A DNA stretch of 64,000 bases from positions 27,418 to 91,417 of the forward strand of contig CALMVQ010000161.1 in the NCBI GenBank assembly GCA_937873135.1, written 5' to 3'. This DNA comes from an uncultured Scytonema sp. (GTDB lineage Bacteria > Cyanobacteriota > Cyanobacteriia > Cyanobacteriales > Nostocaceae). A program made the translations under genes and the position numbers. This document shows, one piece after another, positions 20,041 to 28,687 of the stretch; position 1 is the stretch's first letter, and each line of letters opens with the position of its first letter. The notes beneath the pieces were generated by a model. It saw only the letters and a program-made list of their open reading frames with translations. It was not told the DNA's origin and made no database searches.

Positions 20041-20371
20041 CGATTTTGTTTGCACGTTGAGGACTATCACAGCTTACTTTTCTAGCCAATTTACGAACCG
20101 CTCTGCCGTTATACCAGGACACGGGGTTTCGGACTAGCCTACCATAGCTCGCGGTTTAGGGTCAACATTCCCGCGTCTCCAAAAAGAGCGACTCCGCCCT
20201 CGGGACAAGCCCTACGTGGGAACTTCCTGATTATTTGTCCAGTTGCATTTTCCCAGCACTTACAGCCGTGGATTATGAACAAAAACAACGCGGCTTAAGC
20301 ATTTGCGCACCCTTTTAAAACTGTGTATCTTATAACCACTGTCAAATATTATAGCACGGCAGTTAAAACTA
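20041..20371 (-). other. GC-rich structured non-coding block of uncertain origin
   Basis: Read on the minus strand, TATAAT (about 20353) is followed by GTGCGCAAATGCTTAAGCCG and ATCCACGGCTGTAAGTGCTG. The GC-rich block is unlike its AT-rich surroundings and has no sustained reading frame. It could be the 5' part of a group II intron (GUGCG start) or a decayed insertion-sequence end (GTCAACATTCCC at 20161). I cannot decide between them. Confidence 0.3.
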
Positions 20372-20411
20372 CGAAGTCTGCTCTAGAGAGTACTCTCTAG
20401 AGCAGACTTCG
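20372..20411. repeat. Perfect 40-bp palindrome
   Basis: CGAAGTCTGCTCTAGAGAGT is followed immediately by its exact reverse complement, with no loop. It can form a cruciform or a 20-bp hairpin without a T-run. It sits 37 bp before another nested inverted repeat. Confidence 0.85.
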
Positions 20412-20448
20412 CGCCCGTGTTACCTTTCCGCCGTCTCACCAAAAGACT

Positions 20449-20585
20449 GAAAAATCTGCCAGCCTCATTACAAGTAAGGGGTTTAGAGCCAACGTTGAAG
20501 CGGAAAAATCGCCCCAATTGTCAACTGGTATACAAAAAGAACAACTTTTCATGGGGCGATTTTTCCGGAGGCTGGCAGATTTTTC
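20449..20585. repeat. Nested inverted repeats, MITE-like
   Basis: Outer arms of 18 bp, GAAAAATCTGCCAGCCTC (20449-20466) and its exact complement at 20568-20585, enclose inner 15-bp arms. The inner pair is GGAAAAATCGCCCCA (20502-20516) with its exact complement at 20552-20566. On the right the two arms are nearly contiguous; on the left 35 bp separate them. No target duplication is obvious. Confidence 0.75.
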
Positions 20586-20600
20586 TAGGTAAAAGCCCAA

Positions 20601-20663
20601 CCCCGATATAAATACCAGATGAAGTTCAAGAAATTAAATGAATTGAACTTCATATGAACGGGG
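20601..20663. repeat. Imperfect hairpin with 11-bp perfect stem
   Basis: ATGAAGTTCAA (20619-20629) pairs with TTGAACTTCAT (20643-20653), and CCCCG (20601) pairs further out with CGGGG (20659). There is no T-run, so it is not a classic terminator. Confidence 0.5.
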
Positions 20664-21170
20664 CTACCAGGTATACCGCTTTATCTAGGTGTGAACCCAA
20701 GCGACTACGACTATAGATCTAGTTTGACGACTGGAGATTTATTTTTAAATAAGTCTGAAGGTGAAGATATACAAAAATAAACGTGTTCTGAATCCAGAAC
20801 ACTTTGTTCTTATCCTTGGCTGTCTGGGATGAAACCGTGGGCGACTTAAGTTGCCGTCCCATTGTTTCTATCAACGCACTGACTTAACTCGCAGGTTCCC
20901 CCATCTGATACGAGGATATCTGTTGATTGCCGACAATTTGCACTTCAATTAGGGTTGCAAACCGACACCTACATACATTCCTGCAAAAAGAAAAATTTAA
21001 AAAGCTTGCATTGCCTGCTGTCTAAGGATTCCGAATAGTAGCTTGATTTCCACGTCTCCTGTACTAATAAACTTTGCTTGATTTTACAAATTTGAGCTAA
21101 CTGTCAAAAATATTACCCACTCCCGATTCCTTACTCCCTGCATTCACCTATTATTTTTGGTGTTGCCACA

Positions 21171-21264
21171 CTACCGCAAGGCGAAAGTCAAAAGTCAAAA
21201 GTATTATGCAATGGGCTTTTTATGGATTTGAAATGGTTGCCTTATTTCCGCCGAGCGGTACTAG
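21171..21264. repeat. Heptamer-containing repeat element, copy 1
   Basis: Three AAAGTCA units at 21184-21203 are followed by a tail TTATTTCCGCCGAGCGGTAC. The ends CTACCGC (21171) and GCGGTACTAG (21255) are roughly complementary. A second copy with the same layout lies at 45536-45646. Confidence 0.6.
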
Positions 21265-21589
21265 TATAAGCAATATTTCACCGAGTATAGCATAATTTGA
21301 GCAATAGCTGCGGCTTTGTAATTCTTATTTATTAATTGTCTTTTTCCTCACTAATTCCACAACGTTTCCACAAGCTCTGTCTGGGTTTTCCACAGAAGCT
21401 TCACGCAGTTATCGACTGTTGCCGTTTTACTGAGGATTAATGAATGAAGAGTGAAAAGGAACTTAAAAGACTGAGTTTTTATTAAGAAGTGTGACAAAAA
21501 CTAGGTTGAGATCCTCATTCTTTCGTAAATGTTGAGTTTTTATAAAATGTTCTTAATATTTTGCAGCATTGACAAACCCACCCCCTTTT

Positions 21590-21616
21590 GCCGCAAAATG
21601 ATGCGGCTTGCTTTTA
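21590..21616 (+). terminator. Terminator-like hairpin
   Basis: GCCGCA (21590-21595) and TGCGGC (21602-21607) form a six-base stem followed by TTGCTTTTATATT. No plus-strand gene ends nearby, so it may close a short transcript or act within the leader of the DUF2811 gene. Confidence 0.45.
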
Positions 21617-21675
21617 TATTGGTTGAACACCTACATAAAAACACCCACTAGGAGATCCAATAAATAAATCAGCCC

Positions 21676-21942
21676 ACCCTTGGGTGCTACGTGGGTAAAT
21701 GAGGTTCTGTGAACTACCACGTACTGAACTATCAAACGTCAGAAAAAACAACCCATGTAGCACACCACTCTCCAGAAAAGAGGGACTATTCGTGGATAGA
21801 TAGATAAAAAAGGCTGAATTGATTTACAAAGCAGAGGCGAATACCTTAGCTGTTGCCAATAGCTAAGGACTGTAGATTCTTGCTCTAGGCTTCACCAAAA
21901 GCAAGATTTCCCGTTGCTCAACTTCACAGGAGAAAAAGAGAA
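21676..21942 (+). promoter_or_regulatory. Structured leader upstream of the DUF2811 gene
   Basis: GGTGCTACGTGGGT (21683-21696) can pair with ACCCATGTAGCACACC (21751-21766) with one bulge and one wobble. The same TACGTGG can instead pair with CCACGTA (21717-21723). A further 8-bp stem, CCTTAGCT/AGCTAAGG, lies near 21842-21870. Competing stems before a coding region resemble an RNA regulator, but I recognise no known riboswitch class. Confidence 0.4.
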
Positions 21943-22140
21943 ATGAACGCAACAGTTAGCATCTTTACAGAAATACCTGAAACATTAGACGAATCTCTCA
22001 AAAACTACTTAGAAAAACATCCGGATTGGGATCAAAATCGCGTACTGACAGCAGCGTTATCCCTATTTTTACTCCAAAATGGAGATAGTGATCGCCGTGC
22101 CGCTCGCGTTTATCTAGAAACTTTGTTTCAACACTCCTAA
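21943..22140 (+). CDS. DUF2811 small protein
   Basis: 65-residue protein reading MNATVSIFTEIPETLDESL, then a conserved HPDWDQNRV and ALSLFLLQNG, and a charged tail. This matches DUF2811, a small cyanobacterial family of unknown function whose shape recalls ribbon-helix-helix antitoxin-like proteins. CAGGAG about ten bases upstream supports the ATG. It stands alone between long non-coding regions with predicted structure on its 5' side, suggesting its own regulation. Confidence 0.75.
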   Translation: MNATVSIFTEIPETLDESLKNYLEKHPDWDQNRVLTAALSLFLLQNGDSDRRAARVYLETLFQHS

Positions 22141-22690
22141 GTGGAAATGTGCTTTACTAACAATGAACTCACCGTTTGATTAAACCCGGCAAAAACGGGC
22201 AAAAGTTACAACTTCACTTACCGAAGAGTGAATCGTTATTAATGAAAAAGACATCCGCGACTGAGCCAGAATTGCAGAAGAATTCTGTATGCAGGCAGGG
22301 ATGAATTACGGTTGAGAGCCCACGATTTTAGTTATGGAGAAAGGCGAAATTTCATCTGAATGAAACCCGATTCGTTTAGTTGTGGGTTTCAAGCTAAATT
22401 CTGACTAAAAAGTAGGTAATAGATGGGATGTAGAAGGTCGTAGAAGGTAGATGAAAAAAGGGTCTGTACCCTCTTTTATTACATCAAACACTCATAACTT
22501 ATACTGAGACATGAAGTCAGACGGACAAAATCATCAGGTAGATCTGCTTTGCACTATTTATGCAGTGTCGTGACTTCCTCAATTAAAAGAGTGAATTTAT
22601 TATTGGTGGGTTCTTTCGACCTGCTACATACCTTCTACGGACTGCCTTCATTCGTGATTTCAAATGAGTGAATTTGAACGAGAGCGAGTA
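22141..22690. other. Intergenic region, nothing distinct
   Basis: No gene or strong structure. A weak CCCGGC/GGGC hairpin at about 22185 may end the DUF2811 transcript. Confidence 0.4.
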
Positions 22691-23431
22691 TTAGAAGTTG
22701 TTTGACGGTGGAGATTTATCAGACATTTGAGGTTGAGTAGGACACTCAAACTTATACCCAACACCGCGTACAGTTTGAATTAATGCAGGCTGGCTAGTAT
22801 CAACTTCAATCTTTCGGCGAATTTGACCTATATGCACATCTACAACCCTTTGGTCGCCCACGTATTCATAATCCCACACTTCCTGGATAAGTTCTGAGCG
22901 TCGCCAAACTCGACCTGGATGGCTAGCTAAAAAATGTAACAAGTCAAATTCCAGAGCAGTTAAGGATACTGGTTGGCTGTTAAGTGTTACCTCACGCCGC
23001 ACGGGGTCAATCATCAGCTTTTCAAATACCAATCGTTTTTGTTCTGCTGTCGTCACAACCCGTTTGCGCCTCAAAATAGCAGCGACTCTGACTTCTAATT
23101 CTCCTAAACCAAATGGTTTGGTGAGATAGTCATCAGCGCCTTTAGAAAAGCCGCGAATTTTATCAGCCTCATCTGCACGACTTGTCAGCATCAAAACAAA
23201 AACTCCGTTCCGGCTTTGCATTTCCTGACAAAGGTTAAACCCAATGACATCTGGTAAATTCACGTCTAAAATTACCAGATCGGGGTTGAATTGCTCAAAT
23301 AAACCTAAGGCTGTCTTACCATCTTCGGCAGCCTCTACCTGATAGTTCTGCTTCATTAAAAAGCGTTGGATTAAATTCCGAACTGCAGGGTCGTCATCAA
23401 CTACAAGAATCTTGGCAGGAGCCATGACCAT
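22691..23431 (-). CDS. OmpR/PhoB-type response regulator
   Basis: Two-component transcription factor. The receiver domain (residues 1-120) has the acidic pair in LVVDDDP, the phospho-acceptor aspartate in DLVILDVNLPD (D56), a threonine/serine in LMLTSR, and the switch lysine in YLTKPFG. The C-terminal winged helix (about 140-235) has the family pattern ALEFDLLHFLASHPGRVW and VDVHIGQIRRKIE. The ATG at 23431 gives a normal N-terminus; an in-frame TTG at 23443 and ATG at 23425 are alternatives. No histidine kinase is adjacent, so it is an orphan here; its target genes are unknown. Confidence 0.88.
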   Translation of the reverse strand: MVMAPAKILVVDDDPAVRNLIQRFLMKQNYQVEAAEDGKTALGLFEQFNPDLVILDVNLPDVIGFNLCQEMQSRNGVFVLMLTSRADEADKIRGFSKGADDYLTKPFGLGELEVRVAAILRRKRVVTTAEQKRLVFEKLMIDPVRREVTLNSQPVSLTALEFDLLHFLASHPGRVWRRSELIQEVWDYEYVGDQRVVDVHIGQIRRKIEVDTSQPALIQTVRGVGYKFECPTQPQMSDKSPPSNNF

Positions 23432-24114
23432 CACTTTGCACAAAAATTCATAAGATTAATAGGCTAATTTGCGCTCAAGGCGCAGTTTCGGTACTGGTGG
23501 CAATTAAAATATACAAGGCTAATGAGCTAATTTCCTGATTGTCCAAGTAATATTGCACTCAGGGAGATCGGCAATTACAGCGCTAATATTTTGGTAATGC
23601 CACCCCGTAACGTTGGTTTCAAGTTAGTAATTGTCAACCTTGTGTCCAGTTGGCAGATGCTTTATCCTTAGCCGCAGCAAGTGGGTAGCATAGGACACTT
23701 TACTTCACCCAGTTTTTTAGTAATTTAAAACGCTTCAATTTTAAATCGATCTGCGGCTTTATGACAAAAAGCATTCTCATGCTAATCATTTAAAATTTAT
23801 TTAAGGCACTGTAAGTTGCCAAATCTGGAATAGAAGAGAAAATTTTTGCATAAAAACCGCCTTTTAGAGATTCCCATCTCAAATTCTAGAGTAAAGCCCC
23901 GATTAGTGAACGACATGAGGGGATACACGGAGTTAGCACAATATGTTAAAGTGACTATAGTTAAAATTACCAAGTCGATTAGACTTACCCGTGCTAATAT
24001 CCAGTTAGGACATGTACATCGACTAAAGCATTGGTTTCGATCAATGTCAAACAGGCAAGCTGTATTTCCTTGATAAAAGACTGCTGCTGAGTGAGGCTGA
24101 AGTAAAAAACTCTC
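23432..24114. other. Divergent promoter region, no gene
   Basis: AT-rich spacer between divergent genes. It holds promoters for both the response regulator and the CPP1-like gene. A small plus-strand frame at 23846-24073 has no protein character. Confidence 0.4.
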
Positions 24115-24768
24115 ATGAGTGATCAAAATCCCTACGAAAAACTTGGGGTGCCAGAAGACGCTAGCTTCGATGAAATTCAGGATGTTCGCAATCGCCTACT
24201 GGAGCAATACAGTGGCGATGTTAAGCGTCTAGAAGTTATAGAGGCAGCTTACGATGCGATTTTAATGGAGCGCCTAAGGATGCGTCAAGAAGGCAAAATA
24301 AAAGTGCCAGAACGCATTCGGTTTCCAGAAGTAAGACTACAAGCACCTCCTAAAGAAAATTCAAACCTTCGCAAGCAGTCACCTGTCTGGTTGCAACGAA
24401 TTCTAGACAAGCCAACGCCTATAGAAGTTCTGTTACCTGGCGCTTGGTATCTAGGTTTGAGTGCTATAAGTCTATTTTATCCAATGAGAAGCGATGGGAT
24501 TTTGCAATCTGGGAATGACCAAGTTTTGCAGTTAGCATTGATTGTAGGAGTAGGTATTAGTATCTATTTTCTCTATCGTAAGGAAGGCAAGTTTGGTCGC
24601 GCCGTTTTGTTCACATTAATTGGTTTAATCATCGGCTTACTTGCTGCCGGACTAATAGCTGGCTGGGTTGTAACCCCAATGCGTGAATTCATAACTCTGA
24701 GTCCAAATCAATTTTCTACAGTGGTAACTTTTATACTGCTGTGGGTGATAAATAGCTTTCTGCGCTAG
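24115..24768 (+). CDS. CPP1-like J-domain-like membrane protein
   Basis: 217 residues. The N-terminal 65 residues form a J-like helical region (NPYEKLGVPEDASFDEIQDV and VIEAAYDAILMERLRMRQEGKIKVPE) without the HPD tripeptide of true DnaJ. Residues 100-217 contain about four membrane helices. This is the architecture of CPP1 (chaperone of POR, DUF3353), which in plants protects protochlorophyllide oxidoreductase; the cyanobacterial homologue presumably acts at the thylakoid or plasma membrane. The ATG at 24115 fits the family start. Confidence 0.8.
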   Translation: MSDQNPYEKLGVPEDASFDEIQDVRNRLLEQYSGDVKRLEVIEAAYDAILMERLRMRQEGKIKVPERIRFPEVRLQAPPKENSNLRKQSPVWLQRILDKPTPIEVLLPGAWYLGLSAISLFYPMRSDGILQSGNDQVLQLALIVGVGISIYFLYRKEGKFGRAVLFTLIGLIIGLLAAGLIAGWVVTPMREFITLSPNQFSTVVTFILLWVINSFLR

Positions 24769-24819
24769 TTACAGTCGCTCTCGTGTTCAATCTTGTGAAA
24801 CGAATAAAATAACTCAGGA

Positions 24820-25503
24820 CTATTGTGGTAACAGGATAAAATCTACAGCAACTCTTAGATCCTTGACAATGATGTCAGGGTGATAAATTCCTAATTGAAC
24901 TCGATCGCGGATGCCACACTCTACCGCGATCGCTTTAATACCATGTTTCTTAGCTGCAGTAAGATCGGCTTCAGTATCACCCACCATCCAAGTATCAGAA
25001 GCGGTTGGTAGCTCCGCTAAGGCTCGTGCCATTAATAACGGTTTATCATCAATGTCACGGGTTTTCACGTAGTCATTATTCAAGCAGTAACAGCGGTTTT
25101 CGGGAAAAAATCTCTCTAAATCGAATTTTTTAAAAGCATAATCTAGTTCCCAAACCCGACGCATAGTCATCACCGCTAAATCAACTCCCGCTTCTTGAAT
25201 TTTCAACAGTGCGTCTACCGCGCCAGTAGCAAGCGTATCGTACTGGAAGTACGGTTCTGTATGTATGATTTGTCGTCTCAGGTGGGCAAAATCTTGTGCT
25301 TGTATTTCATCTAAAAGGGAAATAAGAGCAATTTGTTTTTCAGGAGTTCGCGATCGCTTTAACTGCCAAAATTCCGCTTTGGTTAGTTGTTGCACCTCCT
25401 GGTTTGAGCCTCGAGTTTTCTCCAGACAATATTGATAGACGCGGTAATAACGTTCAGAAACATCAATAATTGGACCATCAAAGTCTGTAATAATTCTTAA
25501 CAT
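24820..25503 (-). CDS. HAD-family hydrolase
   Basis: 227-residue haloacid-dehalogenase phosphatase. Motif I is ITDFDGPI with the nucleophile and acid/base aspartates at D7 and D9. Motif II is VMTMRR, and motif IV is MVGDTEADLTAAKK. The cap between motifs I and II is helical, as in phosphoglycolate-phosphatase-like members. It is probably a small-molecule phosphatase; the substrate is unknown. Its stop is 51 bp from the convergent CPP1-like gene. Confidence 0.8.
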   Translation of the reverse strand: MLRIITDFDGPIIDVSERYYRVYQYCLEKTRGSNQEVQQLTKAEFWQLKRSRTPEKQIALISLLDEIQAQDFAHLRRQIIHTEPYFQYDTLATGAVDALLKIQEAGVDLAVMTMRRVWELDYAFKKFDLERFFPENRCYCLNNDYVKTRDIDDKPLLMARALAELPTASDTWMVGDTEADLTAAKKHGIKAIAVECGIRDRVQLGIYHPDIIVKDLRVAVDFILLPQ

Positions 25504-25566
25504 AATTTTAAGGAATTTTCACTAAATATATAGAATACCACGTCAATTTCGCTCTAGTTTTTGAAT

Positions 25567-26637
25567 TCAAGAACCAGAATCAACCAGATGACCTCTTTTA
25601 ATTTGTTCTCGTTCGATTGCTTCAAATAAGGCACGAAAGTTTCTTTCACCAAAGCCTTGAGCCTGAAAACGACGTTCAATAAACTCAAAGAAAAAGGTAG
25701 GCTGTCCGAAAATGGGCTGAGTGAAAATTTGCAGTAATAGTGCTTGAGGAGTGTTTTGACTCCAATCTACAAGAATTCCCTGTTGGGCGATCGCTTGAAA
25801 TTCTTCATCAGACAGAGGAAGTTCTTGTCGTTGTAACACTTGAGAGTAATAGCTTTTGGGGACTGGGAGTAAGGATAAACCACAGTCGCGAAATCTCGCT
25901 ACCGCATGAATGATCTTGTCTGTACGCAAAGCGATATGTTGAATACCAGCTCCCTTGTTCACATCGAGAAACTCTTGAATTTGGGAATTAGCTGAAGCCG
26001 GCTCATTAATTGGCAATTGTATGGTGCCGTTACGCGACACCATGACTTGGCTGTGTAAACCAGAGCGCTCAGTTTGAACTTTAAACGTTTGCTGGCGCTG
26101 AAAACCAAGGATGTTTTCGTATAAAGCCACGACTGACTCTAAGTCACCAGCTGCCACATTCAGTACAACGTGATCGATAGCCGTCACAAAAGAGGGAGAA
26201 GAGAGGGACGATGAAGAGGATGGAGAAGCTATTTCCCCTCTTTCTATCAAAGTATGTGTCAGAGAACCCCAAGCAGCAATTTTTCCCCACTTGATGTAAG
26301 CTTCTCCCTGTTTGTGTTGTTGGACTGGCTGTAGAATTTTTGCACCGTGATCTACAGCAAATGCGATCGCTGCTTCTACATCTTCAACACGAAAAGTGAG
26401 ATCTGCCACACCAGGGGGATGCTGACGCAGAAACTCAGCCACTGGACTGATGGATAACACTGGTGAAGATAGCACAAAGTAGACGGAACCACTTTTTACA
26501 ACCTCCGTGCAGGTGTGAAATGAGTTTTCTGTTGGCAGAGCATAATTTGCTACCACTTGAAAACCCAGATGGCTGACAAACCAATCTCGCCACGCTTTGG
26601 CATCTTCTACATAGAAGTGAACGCGATCAATTTGCAT
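25567..26637 (-). CDS. hppD: 4-hydroxyphenylpyruvate dioxygenase
   Basis: Converts 4-hydroxyphenylpyruvate to homogentisate, the aromatic head-group precursor of tocopherol in cyanobacteria. Of 356 residues, two vicinal-oxygen-chelate repeats are seen. The C-terminal one keeps the iron ligands: H156 (AIDHVVLN), H234 (GIQHIALRT) and E318 (FFFEFIERR). A serine-rich linker at 138-149 separates the repeats and is longer than I would expect. The length is normal for bacterial enzymes. It is transcribed in the same direction as the upstream parvulin gene, but a 372-nt spacer with an inverted repeat separates them. Confidence 0.88.
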   Translation of the reverse strand: MQIDRVHFYVEDAKAWRDWFVSHLGFQVVANYALPTENSFHTCTEVVKSGSVYFVLSSPVLSISPVAEFLRQHPPGVADLTFRVEDVEAAIAFAVDHGAKILQPVQQHKQGEAYIKWGKIAAWGSLTHTLIERGEIASPSSSSSLSSPSFVTAIDHVVLNVAAGDLESVVALYENILGFQRQQTFKVQTERSGLHSQVMVSRNGTIQLPINEPASANSQIQEFLDVNKGAGIQHIALRTDKIIHAVARFRDCGLSLLPVPKSYYSQVLQRQELPLSDEEFQAIAQQGILVDWSQNTPQALLLQIFTQPIFGQPTFFFEFIERRFQAQGFGERNFRALFEAIEREQIKRGHLVDSGS

Positions 26638-26916
26638 AAACTGGAAAATTCAGCATAATAGTGAAGAAGAACTTAGAACAAGAGATGCACTTAATGAGGG
26701 ATTCAAACCCGTCATTAATTGTAGACTACCAAGAAAATGCGATTTGACGGGAGACTTCTACCCAGAGTAAGCGCACTTAACCTGTAGAAAATTCATACAA
26801 AGTCACAAATATTGACGGACCGAAGCTTTTTTCTAGAGATGTTTGTGCTTGTATTCTACTCACTTTACTTCTCATTAAATCCTGAGTTCTGAGCTATGTG
26901 TTCTTCATTCTCTGTT

Positions 26917-26974
26917 GGTAGATTCTGCCATTTTCGCGCTCCTGCTTCTTGTCACTCCGAGAGCAGAATCTACC
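26917..26974. repeat. 12-bp perfect inverted repeat
   Basis: GGTAGATTCTGC (26917-26928) and GCAGAATCTACC (26963-26974) enclose a 34-nt loop. It lies in the 372-nt spacer between the parvulin and dioxygenase genes. There is no T-run on either side; it could be a small repeat element or a hairpin that stabilises mRNA 3' ends. Confidence 0.6.
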
Positions 26975-27009
26975 TAATAAATTAGTCAATATATAGCAGT
27001 GACCATACA

Positions 27010-27756
27010 TTATTCTCTCACGCTAGAGACAAGTAAATCTTTTTGTAAAGACTCTTTTACCTGAGTTTGCAGCCAGTTTTCAAACAGTTCATTTATCAGT
27101 CGCTGCTGCATAGCCTCATCTAACAGAGCTGGCAGAAACTTTTCTACCCTTACAATAATGAACCATTCTCCTAAACGGGCAGGTGGTAAAAGCTGACCTG
27201 ACTGACTTGACGCCAGCATATTTGCTAAGACTGGATGGGGAATTCCCAGCTCCACTGGACCTAGCGTACCTCCTGTTTGAGCTTCAGGACCTTGAGAATA
27301 CTCGCGTGCAAGGTCACTAAACGATTGTTCTCCTTCTTGAATTCGGAAGTAAAGTTCTTGTGCAATCCCAATATCACTGACCCGAATCAGAGAATAAATG
27401 ACTTTATCTAAGTGTGGCTTGCGTTTAAGGAAGTACGAATCGAGGTTATCTCCCCAAGTCGCTTTCTTGAAACGTTCCAGTTTGATATTACGTGTGACTA
27501 AGTAATCTAAGTGTTCGCGTTCTAACCCTCGGGCTTCTAACCATGTTTGTAATTCTACTTCCGCATTCAGCTTCTGCTCTTGGTAGAATTGCTTATAAGC
27601 TTGCATAGTTTCTTCTTGTGTCAAAGGAAAATCAGCAAGTGCATGGTCGATCATCATTTCTCGAACTAACTGCGGTAGTATTCCATACTGCTTAAGTAAG
27701 GAAATGATTTCATCAGCAGCAATCTTGCGATCACCTACTTGTAGAACTGAAGTCAT
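27010..27756 (-). CDS. Parvulin-type peptidylprolyl isomerase, SurA-like
   Basis: 248 residues. The N-terminal half is helical, SurA/PrsA-like (SLLKQYGILPQLVREMMID). A PpiC domain at about 120-215 has the signature FSDLAREYSQGPEAQTGGTLGPVE. No signal peptide is visible, so it is probably cytoplasmic. I recall cyanobacterial proteins of this shape encoded near C39/HlyB exporters, where they may keep secretion substrates unfolded; here the exporter is 9 kb away at 37138. The proline isomerase call is firm, the partner is inference. Confidence 0.8.
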   Translation of the reverse strand: MTSVLQVGDRKIAADEIISLLKQYGILPQLVREMMIDHALADFPLTQEETMQAYKQFYQEQKLNAEVELQTWLEARGLEREHLDYLVTRNIKLERFKKATWGDNLDSYFLKRKPHLDKVIYSLIRVSDIGIAQELYFRIQEGEQSFSDLAREYSQGPEAQTGGTLGPVELGIPHPVLANMLASSQSGQLLPPARLGEWFIIVRVEKFLPALLDEAMQQRLINELFENWLQTQVKESLQKDLLVSSVRE

Positions 27757-28122
27757 AGGCTATTAAATTTGGCAAGAGCGAGATCAATATAAAACTATAC
27801 AAGCTCAATCCTATCACTTTTATCAGCAAGCAGGCTCGTACTGTAAAGCCTCTGCGGTCAGCTATCACTTCACTCACAAGCAAGAGGCTAATAATAACTG
27901 GTAAAAAGATATTTTTTGTAGAGGACCTAGATTTAAAAAATCTAACTGAGCGAAATCAAGCGCTCGCAGGATCATCATGGGAAGTCTTTACCTAACAATC
28001 AGGACTAAATAAATCTTTTTTGGTTGTATACTTCGTGCAGTTTGTTGATATTAGGACTTACGCATTGACAGAAGAAACCAAATATGAATTATGGGTTTCA
28101 GGCATTTAGGGAGATCCTTAAA

Positions 28123-28210
28123 AATAAAATACCAGCCAATGTTGGTTAATTTGTCGTCTACGTCGGCTACACACAGATACTCGTTGTGTCAGAAGGCTGG
28201 TATTTTATTT
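28123..28210. repeat. 16-bp perfect inverted repeat, MITE-like
   Basis: AAATAAAATACCAGCC (28123-28138) is exactly complementary to 28195-28210, with a 56-nt interior. The sequence before it (TTAGGACTTACGCATTGAC at about 28051) is a repeat word I recall from other cyanobacterial genomes. The rest of the 27757-28344 spacer holds no gene. Confidence 0.65.
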
Positions 28211-28344
28211 CCACAGCAAGTGCCTTAAATCTGATTTCTCGATGATTTTTCAGCGCTCGCTATTTATCTGCACTTCATCCTCAAAAGCCTGAAATACCCC
28301 AATTTCGTTTACACACATGACTGTAAATTTTTACACTATATATC

Positions 28345-28578
28345 ATGGCTTACATAGCGCTCGCTAGGGAGCATGAGGCGTTTTCCCACGCCCAGGCGAC
28401 TGGCGAAGAGGAAGTTAGAGGACAAGTCATCAAAGTCAAACCAAACTATCAGTCACAAATTTGTTACAATTTTAATGCTTATATACCGAAAGAATTATCA
28501 GAGCGAGTTCACAATTGTAAAGCTTGTACTGTTGTCGTCAGCAAGAGCGCACAGCGAGTAGAAGGGGCAGTTAAATAA
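28345..28578 (+). CDS. Uncertain small ORF
   Basis: 77-codon frame starting MAYIALAREHEAFSHAQ. The first third lies over GC-rich repeat-like DNA (GCGCTCGCTAGGGAGCATGA). The part from GQVIKVKPNYQSQICYNFN looks more protein-like, but I recognise no family. There is no good Shine-Dalgarno site. It may be a chance frame or the relic of a longer gene. Confidence 0.25.
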   Translation: MAYIALAREHEAFSHAQATGEEEVRGQVIKVKPNYQSQICYNFNAYIPKELSERVHNCKACTVVVSKSAQRVEGAVK

Positions 28579-28687
28579 ATTAGGTATTCTTCTGGTGGTT
28601 CGGGAGTAGTGAAGGTAGTTCACGGAATTAAAGTAGTTTAGAGTGTAGCATTCATCATAGACAAAATTATCGCAAGCATTTATTCTG

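Noticed and set aside
20161..20345. Minus-strand remnant of a TnpB C-terminus
   Set aside because: A stretch reading ENATGQIIRKFP and a GTCAACATTCCC end were suggestive, but there is no zinc-ribbon cysteine pattern and no sustained frame.
23846..24073. Plus-strand 75-codon frame in the divergent promoter region
   Set aside because: No ribosome-binding site, no domain, and it lies where promoters for both neighbours are expected.
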